Below the pieces are notes generated by a model. That model saw only the letters and a list, made by a program, of their open reading frames with translations, was not told where the DNA came from and did not search any database. Positions 42,768 through 52,523 of a DNA stretch of 64,000 bases are shown here, piece after piece. This DNA is from CAZEJS01 sp964512645 (lineage in GTDB: Bacteria > Actinomycetota > Geothermincolia > Fen-727 > Anoxymicrobiaceae). The stretch spans positions 62,001 to 126,000 of the forward strand of contig CAZEJS010000003.1 of the NCBI GenBank assembly GCA_964512645.1, given 5' to 3'. Each line of letters opens with the position of its first letter. Positions within the stretch are counted from its first letter, which is position 1. The translations under genes and the position numbers were made by a program.

Positions 42768-43877
42768 ATGCACCAGCGGCTCGGAGCGCTCAACCCCTGG
42801 CTGGCGCAGGAAAAAGCGCACCTTGTGTCGCTGCTTCATCTCCCCTCGATGAACCCCCGCAGGCTGAACGAGGTTCTGGCGCTTCACGGTTCTCCGGCCG
42901 GAGCCTGGGAGGCGGTCTCGAGAGGAGAGGCGGGTCTCTCGCGCCTCTGCGCGGAGTGGCAGGCCTGGGCTCGTGGGACCGACGTGGAAGGTCTATACGG
43001 AGATCTCCTCGGGCGGGGCATAGAGGTCCTGGTCAACGGTGAGGCCGGTTATCCCGGCGCGTTGGCGACCATCCACGCCCCGCCCGTCGCTTTGTTCGTA
43101 CGCGGCCGCCTCCGTTCCGGGGTCCGCAACGTGGCCGTAGTCGGCGCCCGCAAGGCCACGCCTTACGGTTTGCAGGTAGGGCGTTCTCTCGCCGAGGGAC
43201 TCTCCCGCGCCGGGGTCTGTGTGGTCAGCGGTGCCGCGTGGGGGATCGACACCTCGGCCCACGTCGGCGCGCTGGCGGGGGGCGGCAGCACCGTAGCCGT
43301 TCTGGGATGCGGCGTTGACATGGTGTATCCGCGCTCCAGCTCTTCGCTGTTCGAAAAGATCGTCGAGGGTGGAGCGTTGATATCCGAGTACGTCCCGGGG
43401 ACGGAGCCCAGGCCCCACCATTTCCCGGCGCGCAACAGGATAATCGCCGGGATGTGCGAAGCGGTGGTCGTTGTCGAGGCTTCCGAGAGAAGCGGGGCCC
43501 TCATCACCGCGGAGTCGGCGCTCGAAGAGGGAAGGGAAGTGATGGCGGTGCCCGGACAGGTCTTCTCCGCCAACTCCGCGGGACCGCACTCACTGGTACG
43601 TGCCGGCGCCGCGCTGGTGCGTTCGGCAGCCGATGTGCTGGAAGAACTTGGTCTGGAAGTTCCCGGCGCGGACGCGCCTTCGGGCGAAAGCCCGCCCGCG
43701 GGGAGGTCGCCGCTGCTCGACGCGCTCGAGGGCGGACCCCTTGACGTCGAGTGCCTGGCGGCCGATGCCGGGCTGCCGGTCTTCAAGACTCTTGCCGCTC
43801 TCACCGACCTTGAACTGCGCGGACTCGTCGCCCGGGGTCCCGGCGGGCTGTTTCAGCTCGTCAAGCCCCGCGGCTGA
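42768..43877 (+). CDS. dprA: DNA processing protein DprA
   Basis: 369 residues. An N-terminal SAM-like helical region, then the DprA Rossmann-like core: AVVGARKATPYGLQVGRSLAE, VVSGAAWGIDTSAHVGAL, VLGCGVDMVYPRSS, FPARNRIIAGMC and VVVVEASERSGALITA, and a C-terminal winged-helix domain (LLDALEGGPLDVECLAADAG ...). Loads RecA on single-stranded DNA. Paired with comM, so a transformation/recombination pair. The stop codon lies inside a 32-bp tandem duplication (43867-43938). Confidence 0.94.
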   Translation: MHQRLGALNPWLAQEKAHLVSLLHLPSMNPRRLNEVLALHGSPAGAWEAVSRGEAGLSRLCAEWQAWARGTDVEGLYGDLLGRGIEVLVNGEAGYPGALATIHAPPVALFVRGRLRSGVRNVAVVGARKATPYGLQVGRSLAEGLSRAGVCVVSGAAWGIDTSAHVGALAGGGSTVAVLGCGVDMVYPRSSSSLFEKIVEGGALISEYVPGTEPRPHHFPARNRIIAGMCEAVVVVEASERSGALITAESALEEGREVMAVPGQVFSANSAGPHSLVRAGAALVRSAADVLEELGLEVPGADAPSGESPPAGRSPLLDALEGGPLDVECLAADAGLPVFKTLAALTDLELRGLVARGPGGLFQLVKPRG

Positions 43878-43938
43878 GCGCTGATCGGTGTCACGGCGCC
43901 CGCGGCTGAGCGCTGAGCGCTGTAACGGCGCCCGCGGC
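43867..43938 (+). repeat. 32-bp tandem repeat at the dprA 3' end
   Basis: Copy 1 at 43867-43898 and copy 2 at 43899-43930 both begin CCCGCGGCTGAGCGCTGA and end ACGGCG with a few differences between them; a third partial copy (CCCGCGGC) follows at 43931-43938. Copy 1 contains the dprA stop (TGA 43875-43877), so the duplication created spare copies of the gene end. Confidence 0.8.
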
Positions 43939-44018
43939 GGCCGGAAGAGCCTGTCGTCCGGCGGCGAATCCGCGTTGTCACGCCTCAAGCCGGCCGGGCG
44001 TACTCGCGTCGATGCTCC

Positions 44019-44100
44019 GATAACATCAATAATTAACTAATATTAACTATTGAATGAAATACTATAATTGAATAACATTTCATTAGCGCAGCCGGAGGGC
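44019..44100. promoter_or_regulatory. AT-rich leader with phased repeats upstream of xerC
   Basis: About 80 bases of mostly A/T in an otherwise GC-rich window. Holds ATTAACTA at 44032 and again at 44042 (10-bp period), ATTGAAT at 44049 and 44067, and TATAAT at 44063-44068 as the likely -10. A helical-phase repeat suggests DNA bending or side-by-side protein binding. No ORF is credible here. Confidence 0.6.
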
Positions 44101-44169
44101 AGGATATCTGTCGCTTCGAGGAGAAGTCCGGCTCGAATAATATTTATACCTGGGTTGAGGAGAGGCCTG

Positions 44170-45093
44170 ATGACGGTAGAAGGTGGAAGCGGCAGGGGCA
44201 TCCGGTCCGCCGAGGATGAATTCTTGAAAAATATCCGAACCGGGCGCAACCTCTCGCCGAACACCGTTGATGCCTATGCGAGGGACCTGCGGCAGTTCGA
44301 GGATTTTCTCGATCGCGCCGGGGTGCGCGACCTGTCCGGGGTGGACCACAGGTTGCTGCGCAGCTTCCTGGCGAACCAGAGGGCACGCGGGTATTCCCGG
44401 GCCACGGTCGCCCGGCGCTGCGCCTGCCTGAGGGCGTTCTTCCATTTCCTGGCCCAGGCCGGTTTCATCGACGCCGACCCATCGACCACGCTGTCCTTTC
44501 CGTTGAAGGAGAAGCGCCTTCCGAGGTTCCTGAGCGAGCAGGAGACCGACATGATGCTCGCGGGCCCCGCGATCGGCACGGACCTTGCCAGGCGAGACAA
44601 AGCTATAATAGAGGTGTTGTACGCCACGGGTGTGCGGGTGGGAGAGTTGTGCGGTCTCGAGCTGGGCGACGTCGATCTTCGTGGTGGGACGATCAGGGTA
44701 GTCGGCAAGGGAGACCGCGAGCGCGTGGTACTCGCGGGCCAGCCGGCAGTAGAGGCCCTTTCGGAGTACATCGCGGAAGAACGGCCGTCGCTCGCCCGAG
44801 AGTCCGGCTACGAAGGTGGCAAGGTTTTTCTCGGCAAGCGCGGGGCGCCGCTGGACGCGCGCCAGGTGCGCCGGATCGTGCAGCGCGAGGCGGGCCGGAT
44901 AGCGGTCGGGGACAATGTGAGTCCGCACACCTTCAGGCACACGTTCGCGACGCACCTGCTCGCGCACGGGGCCGACTTGAGGTCGGTGCAGGAGTTGCTG
45001 GGACACCGTAACGTCGCGACCACGCAGATATACACGCATTTGACGAAGGCGGAGATCAGGAAAGCATATGACCGCAGCCACCCCCGCGCTTGA
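44170..45093 (+). CDS. xerC: Tyrosine recombinase XerC/XerD-like
   Basis: 307 residues. N-terminal core-binding SAM-like domain (NLSPNTVDAYARDLRQFEDFL) and catalytic domain with the complete set: Arg156 (TGVRVGEL), Lys180 (VVGKGDRERV), His253 and Arg256 (HTFRHTFATHLL), His279 (LLGHRN) and Tyr288 (TTQIYTHL). Resolves chromosome dimers. ATG at 44170 with GAGGAGAGG 4 bases upstream; the upstream in-frame ATG at 44068 lies in the AT-rich leader. Position before the sigma factor and rpsB is typical of Actinobacteria, so it is a housekeeping recombinase, not a phage integrase. Confidence 0.93.
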   Translation: MTVEGGSGRGIRSAEDEFLKNIRTGRNLSPNTVDAYARDLRQFEDFLDRAGVRDLSGVDHRLLRSFLANQRARGYSRATVARRCACLRAFFHFLAQAGFIDADPSTTLSFPLKEKRLPRFLSEQETDMMLAGPAIGTDLARRDKAIIEVLYATGVRVGELCGLELGDVDLRGGTIRVVGKGDRERVVLAGQPAVEALSEYIAEERPSLARESGYEGGKVFLGKRGAPLDARQVRRIVQREAGRIAVGDNVSPHTFRHTFATHLLAHGADLRSVQELLGHRNVATTQIYTHLTKAEIRKAYDRSHPRA

Positions 45094-45104
45094 GGGATGA
45101 CCTG

Positions 45105-45950
45105 ATGGCGCGTGCCGAGAACACGGGCAAAGCAGCTTCGGCTGCCGGCCGCAAGGGCGCCGCCGGGTCCAGGGCGGACGATGAAGCTACGTCCATATGG
45201 GCGGAGTACAAGGAGAACCACTCGTCCGAGACCCGGGAGAAGCTGATACTGCACTACTCGCCTCTGGTGAAGTACGTTGCCGGAAGAGTATCGTCCGGAC
45301 TGCCGCCTTCGGTCGAGTTCGGGGACCTTGTCTCCTACGGCGTCTTCGGCCTGCTCGACGCGATAGACAAGTACGACCCCGACAGGGGCATAAAATTCGA
45401 GACCTACGCGATTGCGCGCATCAAAGGCGCAATAATCGATGAGCTGCGGGCGGACGACTGGGTGCCGCGTTCGGTCAGGTTCAAGGCCCGCCAGATCGAA
45501 CGTGCCTACGTCGCGCTCGAGGGCGAACTGCGGCGAATTCCCACCGACGAGGAAGTCGCGGAGAAGCTGGGGATCTCGCTCGACGAATATCTGAACCTCC
45601 TGGGTAAGCTCTCCCTTATCTCGCTTGTTGCGCTGGACGAACTCTGGACCGTATCGGGCGACAGGCCGGACAAGATATGCCTCGCGGACACCGTGGAGGA
45701 CGTGAAGGTCAAGGACCCCTCCAAGACCTTTGAGATCGAAGAGATGAAGGACATGATTGCCGACGCGATCAACCACCTGCCCGAGAGGGAACGCATTGTC
45801 GTGAGCCTGTACTATTTCGAAGGCCTGACGATGCGCGAGATCGGGGAGGTGCTGTCGGTGACCGAGTCGAGGGTCTGCCAGATGCACACCAAGGCGATCC
45901 TCCGCCTCAGGGCCCGCCTCGGCACCAACATGGGCTTCGACTACGACTGA
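45105..45950 (+). CDS. whiG: WhiG/FliA-type sigma factor
   Basis: 281 residues, sigma-70 family group 3. Region 2 (LILHYSPLVKYVAGRV ... EFGDLVSYGVFGLLDAIDKYDP, KFETYAIARIKGAIIDELR), region 3 (RKIPTDEEVAEKLGISLDEY-like) and region 4 (ERERIVVSLYYFEGLTMREIGEVLSVTESRVCQMH). In Streptomyces WhiG controls sporulation; in motile relatives the same family drives flagellar genes. No flagellar genes are in view. ATG at 45105 with GAGGGA 7 bases upstream; a TTG at 45090 overlapping the xerC stop is possible. 14 residues of low-complexity Ala/Gly sit near the start. Confidence 0.9.
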   Translation: MARAENTGKAASAAGRKGAAGSRADDEATSIWAEYKENHSSETREKLILHYSPLVKYVAGRVSSGLPPSVEFGDLVSYGVFGLLDAIDKYDPDRGIKFETYAIARIKGAIIDELRADDWVPRSVRFKARQIERAYVALEGELRRIPTDEEVAEKLGISLDEYLNLLGKLSLISLVALDELWTVSGDRPDKICLADTVEDVKVKDPSKTFEIEEMKDMIADAINHLPERERIVVSLYYFEGLTMREIGEVLSVTESRVCQMHTKAILRLRARLGTNMGFDYD

Positions 45951-45983
45951 CCCGCGCGCCATCGTTTGCGACGGGAACCCGGC

Positions 45984-45989
45984 TATATT
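45984..45989 (+). promoter_or_regulatory. -10 of the rpsB operon
   Basis: TATATT, 130 bases before the rpsB ATG, with no convincing -35. Transcription would begin just before the 24-bp palindrome at 46003. Confidence 0.4.
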
Positions 45990-46002
45990 ACACTGGAGCG
46001 GA

Positions 46003-46026
46003 TTTGTCCGCCCGCGGGCGGACAAA
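46003..46026. promoter_or_regulatory. Perfect 24-bp palindrome in the rpsB leader
   Basis: TTTGTCCGCCCG followed by its exact reverse complement. No T-tract follows on the + strand (AATAC instead), so it is not a forward terminator. It is placed in the probable 5' UTR, about 90 bases before rpsB, where a protein-binding site or RNA stem for autoregulation would be expected. Confidence 0.65.
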
Positions 46027-46118
46027 AATACACACCTCGCACGACCGGACCGCCGGTGCCCTCGGGAGGCGGCCAGGGATGAATGCGGGGGAGGAACAAC
46101 CGAACCGGAGGTCAGAGA

Positions 46119-47069
46119 ATGACGCAGCCTGTTGTTACCATGAAAGAACTCCTCGAGGCGGGAGTCCACTTCGGCCACCAGACCCGCCGCTGGAACCCGA
46201 AGATGAAACCCTTCATCTTCACCGAACGCAACGACATCTACATCATCGACCTGCAGAAAACCCTGGTTATGATAGGCGCGGCGTACAACGCGATCCGCAA
46301 CTCGGTAGCCAACGGGGGGACGCTGTTGTTCGTGGGCACCAAGAAGCAGTCTCAAGAGGCCGTCGAGGAACACGCCACGCGCGCCGCTGTGCCGTTCGTG
46401 AACCAGAGGTGGCTGGGAGGGACGCTCACCAACTTCTCCACGATACACTCACGGATCATGTACATGGACGAGCTCGAGAGGCGTGACCGGGAGGGCGAGC
46501 TCGACGTGCTTCCCAAGAAGGAGGCGCTCCAGGTCCGTCGGCAGATCGAGAAGCTGAGGCGCAACCTCGAGGGCATAAGGAACCTGCATTCCCTCCCCTC
46601 GATGATCTTCGTGATAGATCCCCGTAAGGAGCGGATAGCCGTGGCCGAAGGTCGCAAGCTCGGCATCCCGATCGTCGGACTGGTGGATACGAACTGCGAC
46701 CCCGAGGAAGTCGATTACGTCATCCCGGGCAACGACGACGCGATCCGGGCGGCCAACCTCCTCTGCAGGGTCGTGGCCGACGCGGTCATCGACGGCCAGG
46801 GCATGCGGGACGCCCGCCTGGCCGAGGAGATAGCCGAGCAGGCGGACATCGCCCGCGAGAGGCTCGAGAACGCCCCGGTCCGCGTCGGCGGGGCGGTGCC
46901 CGCCTTCAGCGCTTCCCCCGAAGACATCTCGGGGCCGGCGATAACACCGGGGCTCTCCGCGGACGCGGGAGAAGAGGCGGCGTCCGCCGTCTCTGAGGCG
47001 GGCGAGGAAGCGGCCGGGACGGAGCCCGGGAGCGGCCCCCCGGCTGCCGGCGCCGACGAAGGTGAATGA
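46119..47069 (+). CDS. rpsB: 30S ribosomal protein S2
   Basis: 316 residues. S2 core ([98 protein letters not shown]) followed by a long Ala/Gly/Glu-rich tail of about 70 residues not found in short S2 proteins. ATG at 46119 with GGAGGT upstream. First gene of rpsB-tsf-pyrH-frr. Confidence 0.97.
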   Translation: MTQPVVTMKELLEAGVHFGHQTRRWNPKMKPFIFTERNDIYIIDLQKTLVMIGAAYNAIRNSVANGGTLLFVGTKKQSQEAVEEHATRAAVPFVNQRWLGGTLTNFSTIHSRIMYMDELERRDREGELDVLPKKEALQVRRQIEKLRRNLEGIRNLHSLPSMIFVIDPRKERIAVAEGRKLGIPIVGLVDTNCDPEEVDYVIPGNDDAIRAANLLCRVVADAVIDGQGMRDARLAEEIAEQADIARERLENAPVRVGGAVPAFSASPEDISGPAITPGLSADAGEEAASAVSEAGEEAAGTEPGSGPPAAGADEGE

Positions 47070-47099
47070 TCGAGGAGAAAAGGGAACAGGAGACAGGTA

Positions 47100-48502
<1,403 letters not shown>

Positions 48503-48538
48503 GGACACTGGGGCACTCGAGATCTGGAGGATCCGGCT

Positions 48539-49093
48539 ATGGACAGCATCATGGAAGAGGCCCGGAGGAAATTCGAGAAAGCGGTCGACTTCACGGCCGA
48601 GGAGTTCGGGAGCATCAGGACCGGGCGCGCCAGCCCGGCGTTGCTGGAGCGCCTGAGCGTCAGCTACTACGGCACGCCCACCCCGCTCAACCAGATCGCG
48701 ACCGTCAGCGCGCCGGAGGCCCGGCTGCTGGTGATCCAGCCATACGACCGCAACGCGATAACGGAGATAGAGAAGGCCATCACCCAGTCCGACCTCGGGT
48801 TCGTGCCTTCGGATGACGGGCAGCTCATCAGGGTACCGGTCCCCCAGCTCACCGAAGAGCGGCGAAAGGAGCTGGGCAAGCTGGTGAGGCACCGTGCGGA
48901 GGAAGGCCGCGTCGCGGTGAGAAACGTCCGGCGAGACGCCGTGGAGGCCCTCCGCGAGGAGGAGAAGAAGGGGGAATCGACCAAGGACGATCTCCACAGG
49001 GGCATCGAAGAGATACAGAAGCTCACCGACAGGTACGTCAAAGAGATCGACGAGCTGATGGAGAAGAAGGTCCACGAGTTGATGGAGATCTGA
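48539..49093 (+). CDS. frr: Ribosome recycling factor
   Basis: 184 residues. Three-helix bundle protein: MEEARRKFEKAVDFTAEEFGSIRTGRASPALLERL, TPLNQIATVSAPEARLLVIQPYD, LTEERRKELGKLVRHRAEEGRVAVRNVRRDA. Splits post-termination ribosomes with EF-G. GGAGG about 9 bases before the ATG; stop overlaps the cdsA start (TGATG). Confidence 0.97.
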   Translation: MDSIMEEARRKFEKAVDFTAEEFGSIRTGRASPALLERLSVSYYGTPTPLNQIATVSAPEARLLVIQPYDRNAITEIEKAITQSDLGFVPSDDGQLIRVPVPQLTEERRKELGKLVRHRAEEGRVAVRNVRRDAVEALREEEKKGESTKDDLHRGIEEIQKLTDRYVKEIDELMEKKVHELMEI

Positions 49094-50016
49094 TGGCCAG
49101 ACGCAGCGGCGATCCCGGGGGTGTGATGGAGACGCGCAGGATCAGGCGCGCTCCGGCCGCGGGGGGCTTCTCCGAACGGATAGTGGGCGCCGTTTTATTC
49201 GCGGCCATCTTCCTGGGCACTCTCATCTGGGGCGCGCTGCCGTTCACGTTCGCCGTGGCGCTTGCGGCGGTGATCGGCTCGATAGAACTGTTCAGCCTGT
49301 TCGAGACGAAGGGCCAGGCGACCCCGACCGCCGCCGCGGTAGGCATCGCGGGGTCGCTCGCATACGTATTCCTTGCGCACTACAAGCCGGTCGAGAGCAT
49401 CGGGTACGTAACCATTGGCGTAATATTCGTGAGTTTCATGTGGTACATGTTCGTGCTCCGCCACGTGAAACCGACCAAGGCGGTGGCGCTGACCGTCTTC
49501 GCCCCGCTTCTGACGGGCCTTTGCCTGAGCTACTTCGTCCTGCTGCGGGACACCGCGAGCAGGGCGAGCCTCCATCACAGCCGCGGCTGGTGGATCGTGC
49601 TCTTCGTCGTTCTCCTCATCTGGGTGTACGACATCTGCGCGTGGGCGGTAGGGCGCAAGATCGGACGTCGAAAGATGGCCCCCTCGATCAGCCCCAACAA
49701 GAGCTGGGAGGGAACCATCGCGGGCACACTGGGGGTCCTGGCGGCGTCCGCGCTGTTCCGGCTGGTGATAGTCGCCATCAACGGCGGCAGGGAGTTCCCC
49801 TGGTTCACTTACGGCTGCGCGATGGTTATAGGGGTCATCGTGGTCGTCTTCGGCCCGCTTGGAGACCTGTCCGAATCTCTCGTCAAGCGCGACTACGGTG
49901 TCAAGGACATGGGCAAGATGATCCCCGGACACGGCGGGATCATGGACAGGTTCGATTCGAGTTTCTTCACCGTGCCCATCGTCTACTACGTGGTCTTCTA
50001 CTTTTTCATCAGGTAG
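49093..50016 (+). CDS. cdsA: CDP-diacylglycerol synthase
   Basis: 307 residues with about eight membrane helices. Signature near the C-terminus: SPNKSWEGTIAG and GPLGDLSESLVKRDYGVKDMGKMIPGHGGIMDRFDS. Makes CDP-diacylglycerol, the precursor used by the PgsA-like enzyme at 55536. Start overlaps frr. A cytosolic 30-residue basic N-terminus precedes helix 1. Confidence 0.94.
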   Translation: MARRSGDPGGVMETRRIRRAPAAGGFSERIVGAVLFAAIFLGTLIWGALPFTFAVALAAVIGSIELFSLFETKGQATPTAAAVGIAGSLAYVFLAHYKPVESIGYVTIGVIFVSFMWYMFVLRHVKPTKAVALTVFAPLLTGLCLSYFVLLRDTASRASLHHSRGWWIVLFVVLLIWVYDICAWAVGRKIGRRKMAPSISPNKSWEGTIAGTLGVLAASALFRLVIVAINGGREFPWFTYGCAMVIGVIVVVFGPLGDLSESLVKRDYGVKDMGKMIPGHGGIMDRFDSSFFTVPIVYYVVFYFFIR

Positions 50017-50053
50017 CCGCCGTGTCCCGGCTCGCGAGCCCCGAGGTGTCACG

Positions 50054-51217
50054 TTGAAAAGGGTCATCCTGCTGGGCTCCACCGGCTCCATAGGCACCCA
50101 GGCCGTCGAGGTTGCGCGCGCTCGCGACGATATCGAGATCGTTGCCCTGTCCGCTCTCCGGAACGGGGAACTGCTCCTGGACCAGGCGCGCCTGCTGGGG
50201 GTGCGGGACGCGGCCCTCGGTGATCGCGGAGCCGCCGACCGGTTCCGCCCGCTCTTCGAAGACGCGGGTGTGGAGTTGCTCGCCGGCCGGGAGGGAGTCC
50301 TGGAGCTCCTCGACCGGGTCGAGTGCGACATCGTGCTCAACTCGATAGTCGGTTCCGCGGGCCTGGAGCCGACGCTCGCCGCGTTGCGGGGAGGCCGGAC
50401 CCTGGCGCTGGCCAACAAGGAGAGCCTGGTGGCCGGCGGGGACCTGGTCATGAAGAAGGCCGGGGAATCGGGAGCGCTGATAGTGCCCGTGGACAGCGAG
50501 CACTCGGCGGTGTTTCAGTGCCTTCTCGGAGAAAGTCCGGCCGCCGTCGCGCGAATTGTGCTGACGGCTTCCGGCGGGCCTTTCAGGGGCAGGAGCGCCG
50601 GGTCGCTTGCCGGCGTGACCGCCCCGGAGGCGCTGGCGCACCCGACGTGGAACATGGGACCCAAGGTCACGATAGACTCGGCTACCTTGATGAACAAGGG
50701 CCTGGAGGTCCTGGAGGCGCACCACCTCTTCGACGTGCCGCTGCAGCGGATAGACGTGCTGGTGCACCCGCAGAGCGTGGTGCACTCGATGGTCGAAATG
50801 GTCGATGGTTCGGTGCTGGCGCATCTGGGGGTGCCCGACATGCGCATTCCCATCCAGTACGCCATGACGTACCCGCGAAGGGCGCCGGGCCCGGCGGAAT
50901 CACTGTCGCTGGCGGGGTACGGCAGCCTGACGTTCGAGGAAGTGGACCGGAAGACCTTTCCCGCGCTCGACCTGGCGTACGAGGCGGGCAGGGCCGGCGG
51001 CACGGTGCCGGCGGCGATGAACGCCGCGAACGAGGAGGCTGTTGCTGCTTTTCTGGACGGGCGCATCACCTTCGCGGACATTACCGGTGTTATCCTGGAC
51101 GCGGTGGAAGGGCACGAGAGGCTCGAGGCGGGGAGCATCGAGGAGATAAGGGAAGCCGAATCACAGGCGAGGCGGCTGGCCGGGGCCGCGGTCGCCGGCA
51201 GGGGGCGGAGAGCTTGA
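50054..51217 (+). CDS. dxr: DXP reductoisomerase
   Basis: 387 residues. NADPH motif LLGSTGSIGTQAVEVARA, LANKESLVAGGDLVM, PVDSEHSAVFQCL, ASGGPFRGR and the substrate/metal region HPTWNMGPKVTIDSATLMNKGLE, then ISYPRRAP-like and MNAANEEAVAAFL. Second step of the MEP isoprenoid pathway; ispG at 52524 is another. TTG start; its TGA overlaps the rseP TTG. Confidence 0.96.
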   Translation: MKRVILLGSTGSIGTQAVEVARARDDIEIVALSALRNGELLLDQARLLGVRDAALGDRGAADRFRPLFEDAGVELLAGREGVLELLDRVECDIVLNSIVGSAGLEPTLAALRGGRTLALANKESLVAGGDLVMKKAGESGALIVPVDSEHSAVFQCLLGESPAAVARIVLTASGGPFRGRSAGSLAGVTAPEALAHPTWNMGPKVTIDSATLMNKGLEVLEAHHLFDVPLQRIDVLVHPQSVVHSMVEMVDGSVLAHLGVPDMRIPIQYAMTYPRRAPGPAESLSLAGYGSLTFEEVDRKTFPALDLAYEAGRAGGTVPAAMNAANEEAVAAFLDGRITFADITGVILDAVEGHERLEAGSIEEIREAESQARRLAGAAVAGRGRRA

Positions 51218-52362
51218 CGTTCGTCGCGGCGGTTACCTGGGCATCGGCGTGGGCCGTCATATGGAAGGTGGCCGCCGCGGTCCTGGTAATCGCCTTCATG
51301 ATACTTACCCACGAACTGGGCCATTACTTCGCGGCGAAACGGGTGGGGATCAAAGTCGAGCAGTTCTCCATAGGCTTCGGCCCCGAGATTGTCGGATGGG
51401 ACCGCGGTGAGACCCGTTACTCGATCAAATGGGTGCTGGCGGGCGGGTCGGTGAAGATCGCCGGCATGAACCCCGAGGAAGAGGTCCCGGAGGAGGACCT
51501 CCCCCGCACCTACTACCGTGCTCCGGCCTGGAAGAGGGCGGTGGTGATCCTGGCCGGCTCGTTCGTCCACGTGGTTATCGCGTTCATCCTCTTCTACCTG
51601 GTCTTCTGGCCGGTTGGGCACAAGGAGCTAACAGGCTCGAACACGATAGGCGGCGTGCAGCGTGAGGTGCAGGTCACCCGGACACGCTCCGTCCCCGGCC
51701 CCGCCTACGAAGCCGGACTCAAGAAAGGCGACACCATCGTTTCGGTGGCGGGCCGCCCCACTTCCGACTGGAAGCTGCTTACCAGGGTCATCCGCAGGCT
51801 GCCGGGGCGGGTCGTCAAGGTCGACTTCGTCCGCGGCGGGAGCGCCTCGGGGGTGTCGCTGAAGCTTCTCGACGTCGAGAACACCGGCATCATGGGGATA
51901 ACGCAGAGTACCAGGACCGTACGCAGCAATCCGGTCGCCGCCGTGGGGCAGTCGTTCAAGGCGCTCGGCGAGGTGACGGCGGCTTTCTTCAAGGGCATAG
52001 CCTCGCTCTTTTCGCTGGGTACGCTGAAGATGCTTATCGGGATAACGCCCCGGACCGTGGAAGGCCCTCGGAGCGTGGTCGGCGCCGCACAGCTGACATA
52101 TCAGGCGGCAGAACTGGGCAGTGCGTACCTGCTCTTCATGCTGGGCGAGCTTTTCCTGTTCCTGGCGGTGTTCAACCTCCTCCCGCTGCCGCCGCTGGAC
52201 GGCGGTCACCTGCTGGTCATCGTGGTCGAAAAGGTCTTCCACAAGCAGGTGGACGTCAAGACGTTCGCCAAGGTGGCATGGGTGGTGATCATCGTGCTCT
52301 CGGTGGTGGCCCTCAGGCTTGCGCTCATGGACATCTTCAGCCCTCTGAAGAGTCCGTTCTGA
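51214..52362 (+). CDS. rseP: Site-2 protease RseP/RasP (M50 family)
   Basis: 382 residues, four membrane helices. Zinc motif HELGH (H33, E34, H37), a PDZ domain (about 160-240; PAYEAGLKKGDTIVSVAGRP), and the second zinc ligand in NLLPLPPLDGGHLL. Cuts membrane-bound anti-sigma factors or signal peptides inside the membrane. TTG start overlaps the dxr stop. Order dxr-rseP-ispG-proS is common. Confidence 0.95.
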   Translation: MTFVAAVTWASAWAVIWKVAAAVLVIAFMILTHELGHYFAAKRVGIKVEQFSIGFGPEIVGWDRGETRYSIKWVLAGGSVKIAGMNPEEEVPEEDLPRTYYRAPAWKRAVVILAGSFVHVVIAFILFYLVFWPVGHKELTGSNTIGGVQREVQVTRTRSVPGPAYEAGLKKGDTIVSVAGRPTSDWKLLTRVIRRLPGRVVKVDFVRGGSASGVSLKLLDVENTGIMGITQSTRTVRSNPVAAVGQSFKALGEVTAAFFKGIASLFSLGTLKMLIGITPRTVEGPRSVVGAAQLTYQAAELGSAYLLFMLGELFLFLAVFNLLPLPPLDGGHLLVIVVEKVFHKQVDVKTFAKVAWVVIIVLSVVALRLALMDIFSPLKSPF

Positions 52363-52523
52363 GAGCTCGTTCGTATCAACAGGTGAGCAGGCCCGACGTT
52401 GGGCGGATGCCGCGCGCCCTCCCGCGCCGGCGACCACGCGGGCAAGGCACTATGGGATAATGCTGATGTCACGGCGCCGCTCCGGCAGGACGGCCGGCGC
52501 CCGAGGGGCATGCCAGGCACGGG

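Noticed and set aside
43878..44169. AT-rich region as a replication origin
   Set aside because: No DnaA-box cluster, dnaA or dnaN is present; it fits a promoter leader better.
44170..45093. XerC as a phage or island integrase
   Set aside because: It is embedded in the conserved xerC-sigma-rpsB order, with no tRNA target or repeat attachment sites nearby.
46003..46026. Palindrome as a forward terminator after the sigma factor gene
   Set aside because: It is followed by A residues and not T on the + strand; it could only act as a weak terminator for the opposite strand, where no gene ends.
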